From: JABMMZ01 sp044357345
GTDB lineage: Bacteria; Bacteroidota; Bacteroidia; NS11-12g; UBA955
DNA: 8,067 bases
Direction of reading: 5' to 3'
Assembly (NCBI GenBank): GCA_044357345.1
Contig: JBIKPR010000092.1
Span: forward strand, 1-8,067
The notes beneath the pieces were generated by a model. That model did not search any database. It saw nothing but the letters and a program-made list of their open reading frames with translations, and was not told the DNA's origin. Positions 6,145-8,067 of this stretch are shown piece after piece (the first letter of the stretch is position 1; each line of letters starts with the position of its first letter). Made by a program: the position numbers and the translations under genes.

Positions 6145-6165
6145 GTATTGTAATTCAATACAATA
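6145..6165. repeat. Nested inverted repeats, possible operator
   Basis: GTATTG-taatt-CAATAC (6145-6161) is a perfect inverted repeat. TATTGTA (6146-6152) with TACAATA (6159-6165) forms a second one in a shifted register. The TATTGT half-site also occurs in the palindrome ACAATATTGT at 5911-5920 next to the sigma gene. A dimeric regulator site is plausible but cannot be named. Confidence 0.35.
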
Positions 6166-6293
6166 TGAAAATTTTAAAATATTAATTTTGTGTAAGAAAA
6201 GATAAACATAATATTTAAAATACAATCTTGCTTATTTTTAAAAGTTACTCTCGATTATCAATTTTAAAGATAAAAATTTAGTGTGATTTTATT

Positions 6294-6301
6294 TAAGTTT
6301 G
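6294..6301 (+). promoter_or_regulatory. -7 motif ahead of the pterin gene pair
   Basis: TAAGTTTG matches TAnnTTTG and lies 47 bases before the ATG at 6349, a normal leader length. No -33 TTTG is found at 17-23 bases. A second match, TAATTTTG at 6183-6190, is an alternative promoter further upstream. Confidence 0.4.
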
Positions 6302-6348
6302 CTATTCCCAAAACTATTTTGATTTTAAATAGTTTAAGTACTAATAAA

Positions 6349-6759
6349 ATGAAAGTATCCGTTTTTAGAAAAGCGCATTTTAATGCCGCTCACAGACTTC
6401 ACAATGCTTTGCTAAGCGATGAAGAAAACAAAAAAATATTTGGCTTGTGCAACAATCCGAATTACCATGGGCACAATTACATGTTAGAACTAAGTGTTAA
6501 AGGTGACGTTGATCCAATTACTGGATTTGTCATTGATACAAAAATTTTAAAGGATTTGATTCAATCTGAGGTTCATGATCATTTTGACCATAGGAATTTA
6601 AATCTTGATACCACAGAGTTCAAAACACTTAATCCGAGTGCTGAAAATATCGCAATTGTGATTTGGGAAAAAATGAGAGCCAAACTTCCTCAAAATTTAG
6701 AAGTTAGCCTGAGACTTTACGAAACTGAAAATAACTACGTTGAATTTGACGGAAAATAA
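6349..6759 (+). CDS. 6-pyruvoyl-tetrahydropterin synthase (PTPS-I-like; QueD superfamily)
   Basis: This is a 136-residue PTPS/QueD-fold enzyme acting on 7,8-dihydroneopterin triphosphate, the product of FolE encoded next door. The zinc ligands are H15, H40 and H42. The catalytic residues are C34, D80 and H81 (FDHRNL), and the pterin-binding Glu is E125 in YETENN. The active-site Cys is spaced as C34-NNPNY-HGH (Cys-x5-His-Gly-His), as in animal PTPS, whereas QueD has Cys-x3-HGH. The C-terminal half (ENIAIVIWEKM, LYETENN) also resembles animal PTPS. I therefore favour conversion to 6-pyruvoyl-tetrahydropterin on a biopterin-type route, although QueD-like 6-carboxy-tetrahydropterin synthesis cannot be excluded. 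The ATG at 6349 starts right before the family's first strand (KVSVFRKAHF). A GTG 66 bases upstream in the same frame would add a stretch unlike the family. The gene is followed after one base by folE. Confidence 0.88.
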   Translation: MKVSVFRKAHFNAAHRLHNALLSDEENKKIFGLCNNPNYHGHNYMLELSVKGDVDPITGFVIDTKILKDLIQSEVHDHFDHRNLNLDTTEFKTLNPSAENIAIVIWEKMRAKLPQNLEVSLRLYETENNYVEFDGK

Positions 6760-6760
6760 T

Positions 6761-7414
6761 ATGCACACAGAAGAGCACGACCACGACCACGATTTTGACG
6801 ATTCACACATCGATACACCATTGAGAAATGATGCCTTCGAAAAGTCTGACGAGCAAAAAATAGAAATTATACAGGAGCATTTCAAAGCAATAATGGAAAC
6901 TCTGGGACTTGATCTAGAAGATGATAGTCTAAATGGCACACCCAAACGGGTTGCTAAAATGTATGTGAAGGAAATGTTTTGGGGATTAAATCCTGAAAAC
7001 AAACCTGAAGTCTCTCATTTTAAAAATAAATTTAGATACAATGAAATGCTTATCGAAAAGGATATCCATTTCTATACCAATTGCGAACACCATTTTGTTC
7101 CCTTCTTCGGTAATGCACACATTGCATATATTCCTAATGGTAAGGTAATCGGTTTGTCTAAACTCAATAGAATCGTAGAGTATTTCGCTAAAAGACCGCA
7201 GGTTCAAGAGCGCATGACCATGCAAATTTCTAATGAATTAAAGAAAATATTGGGCACTGATAACGTCGCAGTTATTATCAATGCAAAACATTTATGTGTT
7301 GCCAGCAGAGGCATCAAAGACAACAGCAGCCATACAACAACCTCTGAATATTCAGGTCGTTTCAATGATCCAGATACCAGAAACGAGCTCCACCGCTTGC
7401 TTGCACTGAATTAG
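6761..7414 (+). CDS. folE: GTP cyclohydrolase I
   Basis: FolE converts GTP to 7,8-dihydroneopterin triphosphate and formate, the entry step for folate, biopterin and 7-deazapurine pathways, in the cytosol as a homodecamer. The 217-residue length is normal. Zinc ligands are C108, H111 and C179, and catalysis involves H110 and H177. The motifs TNCEHHFVPFFG (106-117), GLSKLNRIVEYFAKRPQVQE (131-150) and HLCVASRGIKD (177-187) are all present, so this is a type IA zinc enzyme expected to be active. The N-terminus is unusual, with five His and seven Asp/Glu in its first 16 residues (HTEEHDHDHDFDDSH), and could bind metal. The ATG at 6761 lies one base after the stop of the PTPS-type gene; a TTG at 6740 would overlap that gene and is less likely. 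Translation is probably coupled, giving the two successive enzymes together. Confidence 0.97.
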   Translation: MHTEEHDHDHDFDDSHIDTPLRNDAFEKSDEQKIEIIQEHFKAIMETLGLDLEDDSLNGTPKRVAKMYVKEMFWGLNPENKPEVSHFKNKFRYNEMLIEKDIHFYTNCEHHFVPFFGNAHIAYIPNGKVIGLSKLNRIVEYFAKRPQVQERMTMQISNELKKILGTDNVAVIINAKHLCVASRGIKDNSSHTTTSEYSGRFNDPDTRNELHRLLALN

Positions 7415-7465
7415 TGTCTTTTATTTCCCTATTTTCTTTATTTTCGCATCTTTCAATCAAATAAT
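7415..7465 (+). promoter_or_regulatory. Short pyrimidine-rich spacer with weak -7-like motif
   Basis: The 51-base gap between folE and the peptidase is rich in T and C. It contains TATTTTCG (7439-7446), one base off TAnnTTTG and about 20 bases before the ATG. No terminator is seen, so the peptidase may be read through from folE or have its own weak promoter. Confidence 0.25.
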
Positions 7466-8067
7466 ATGAAGAGACTATTGTGCATTTTATTGCTGACACC
7501 TTTTGTTCTTAATGCTGAATCGGTTTTTCAATACAAAGACTACTGGAAAAACAGAAAACCCAATGCAGCTTATTGGCAACAAGACGTGCATTACACTATA
7601 CAAGCGAATATTGACGATGTAAAAGATGAAATCAATGGTACTGAAACTTTGGTGTATTACAACAACAGTCCAGATATACTAAACAAAGTATATTTTCATT
7701 TATACCAAAATGCCTTTCAACCAGGTAGCTACGCCCATGCTTTAAATGACGTAAACGATGAAGAAACCAAATTCGGGAAATACGAAGCCCTGAAAATGGG
7801 AACTTTAATTGATGGATTTAAAATTAATGGCCAAGATGTTACCTATGTTATAGACAATACAATCTTGATTGCAAGTCTTGCAAAACCTCTTGCACCTGGC
7901 GAATCTGTTACTTTTAATATTAAATTCAGAACCTTTTGGGACAATGGTACCATGAGAAGAAGATTCAAGACCTTCTCTCCCGATGGAATCAACAAACACT
8001 TTGATGGTGTGCATTGGTATCCAAGAATTTGCGTTTATGATAGGAAGTTTGGTTGGGAAACTGATCA
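7466..8067 (+). CDS. M1-family metallopeptidase, exported (3' partial)
   Basis: The frame starts at an ATG and stays open to the right edge, giving 200 residues plus two bases. The N-terminus MKRLLCILLLTPFVLNA is a signal peptide, with likely cleavage after Ala17 before ESVF, so the protein goes to the periplasm or cell surface. The mature part matches the N-terminal beta domain of Bacteroidota M1 peptidases: YWQQDVHYTIQANID (36-50), the stretch ending in VYYNNSPDILNKVYFHLYQN (62-81), and HWYPRICVYDRKFGWETD just before the cut. The zinc site (HExxH plus a distal Glu) and the GAMEN-type exopeptidase motif would lie downstream, outside the window, so catalytic competence cannot be judged. M1 enzymes are mostly aminopeptidases that trim peptides. 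The gene lies close behind folE, but no functional link is evident. Confidence 0.87.
   Translation, partial: MKRLLCILLLTPFVLNAESVFQYKDYWKNRKPNAAYWQQDVHYTIQANIDDVKDEINGTETLVYYNNSPDILNKVYFHLYQNAFQPGSYAHALNDVNDEETKFGKYEALKMGTLIDGFKINGQDVTYVIDNTILIASLAKPLAPGESVTFNIKFRTFWDNGTMRRRFKTFSPDGINKHFDGVHWYPRICVYDRKFGWETD

Larger units (their letters stand above)
5897..6348. other. AT-rich divergent intergenic region with palindromes
   Basis: These 452 bases separate the sigma-factor gene (leftward) from the pterin-enzyme gene (rightward). I find no credible gene here; the longest ATG-started frame noted is 25 codons (5981-6058). The region carries several short perfect inverted repeats, listed separately, and two TAnnTTTG motifs on the plus strand. 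It is probably the regulatory region for both divergent units and could hide a small RNA, though nothing in the sequence proves that. Confidence 0.5.

Noticed and set aside
7805..8014. Minus-strand open frame of 69 codons
   Set aside because: It is antisense to the M1 peptidase, whose plus-strand frame has clear family motifs and a signal peptide.
1..8067. Mobile elements, CRISPR arrays, phage genes or defence systems
   Set aside because: I saw no transposase, integrase, terminal inverted repeats, spaced repeats or defence-type domains on either strand.

Overview
The window looks like chromosomal DNA from a member of the Bacteroidota. It is AT-rich, and no start codon has a convincing Shine-Dalgarno sequence. 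The promoter ahead of the tRNA fits the Bacteroidota consensus exactly (TTTG, 19 bases, TACTTTTG). The gene content also fits: a kinase-less polysaccharide co-polymerase, a fused two-domain lycopene cyclase behind an ECF sigma factor, and a Bacteroidota-type M1 peptidase. The sequence does not fix the lineage below phylum.

Layout. (1) 1-2329, plus strand: the end of a surface-polysaccharide operon, with a Wzz/GumC-like chain-length protein cut by the left edge and a Wzy/O-antigen-ligase-family membrane protein joined by a 4-base TTGA overlap. (2) 2330-2814: a minus-strand open stretch that looks coding but has no start codon, then tRNA-Leu(CAA) with a consensus promoter and a strong terminator, then the purD upstream region. 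(3) 2815-4688, plus strand: purD and a DUF502 membrane protein, overlapping by one base. (4) 4636-5896, minus strand: an ECF sigma factor and a CrtYcd-type lycopene cyclase/CarR-like membrane protein, overlapping by 8 bases. The end of the cyclase gene runs 53 bases into the DUF502 gene. (5) 5897-6348: a 452-base AT-rich divergent intergenic region dense in small palindromes. (6) 6349-7414, plus strand: a 6-pyruvoyl-tetrahydropterin-synthase-type enzyme and GTP cyclohydrolase I (folE), one base apart. (7) 7466 to the right edge: the first 200 residues of an exported M1-family metallopeptidase.

How the genes work together. The first two genes would set the length and polymerisation of an exported glycan. 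PurD makes glycinamide ribonucleotide in purine synthesis, and its partner DUF502 has no known role. FolE makes dihydroneopterin triphosphate from GTP, which is the substrate of the adjacent PTPS-type enzyme. The PTPS carries the eukaryotic-type Cys-x5-His-Gly-His signature, which points to biopterin-type pterin synthesis more than to queuosine. The sigma factor and membrane cyclase form a compact two-gene unit with no other carotenoid gene in view. This is the most interesting part of the window, because in Myxococcus light-induced carotenogenesis an ECF sigma factor (CarQ) is paired with a membrane anti-sigma factor (CarR). No mobile element, CRISPR array or clear sign of recent transfer was seen. 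Most of the window is ordinary core-genome content, and no whole new system is evident.
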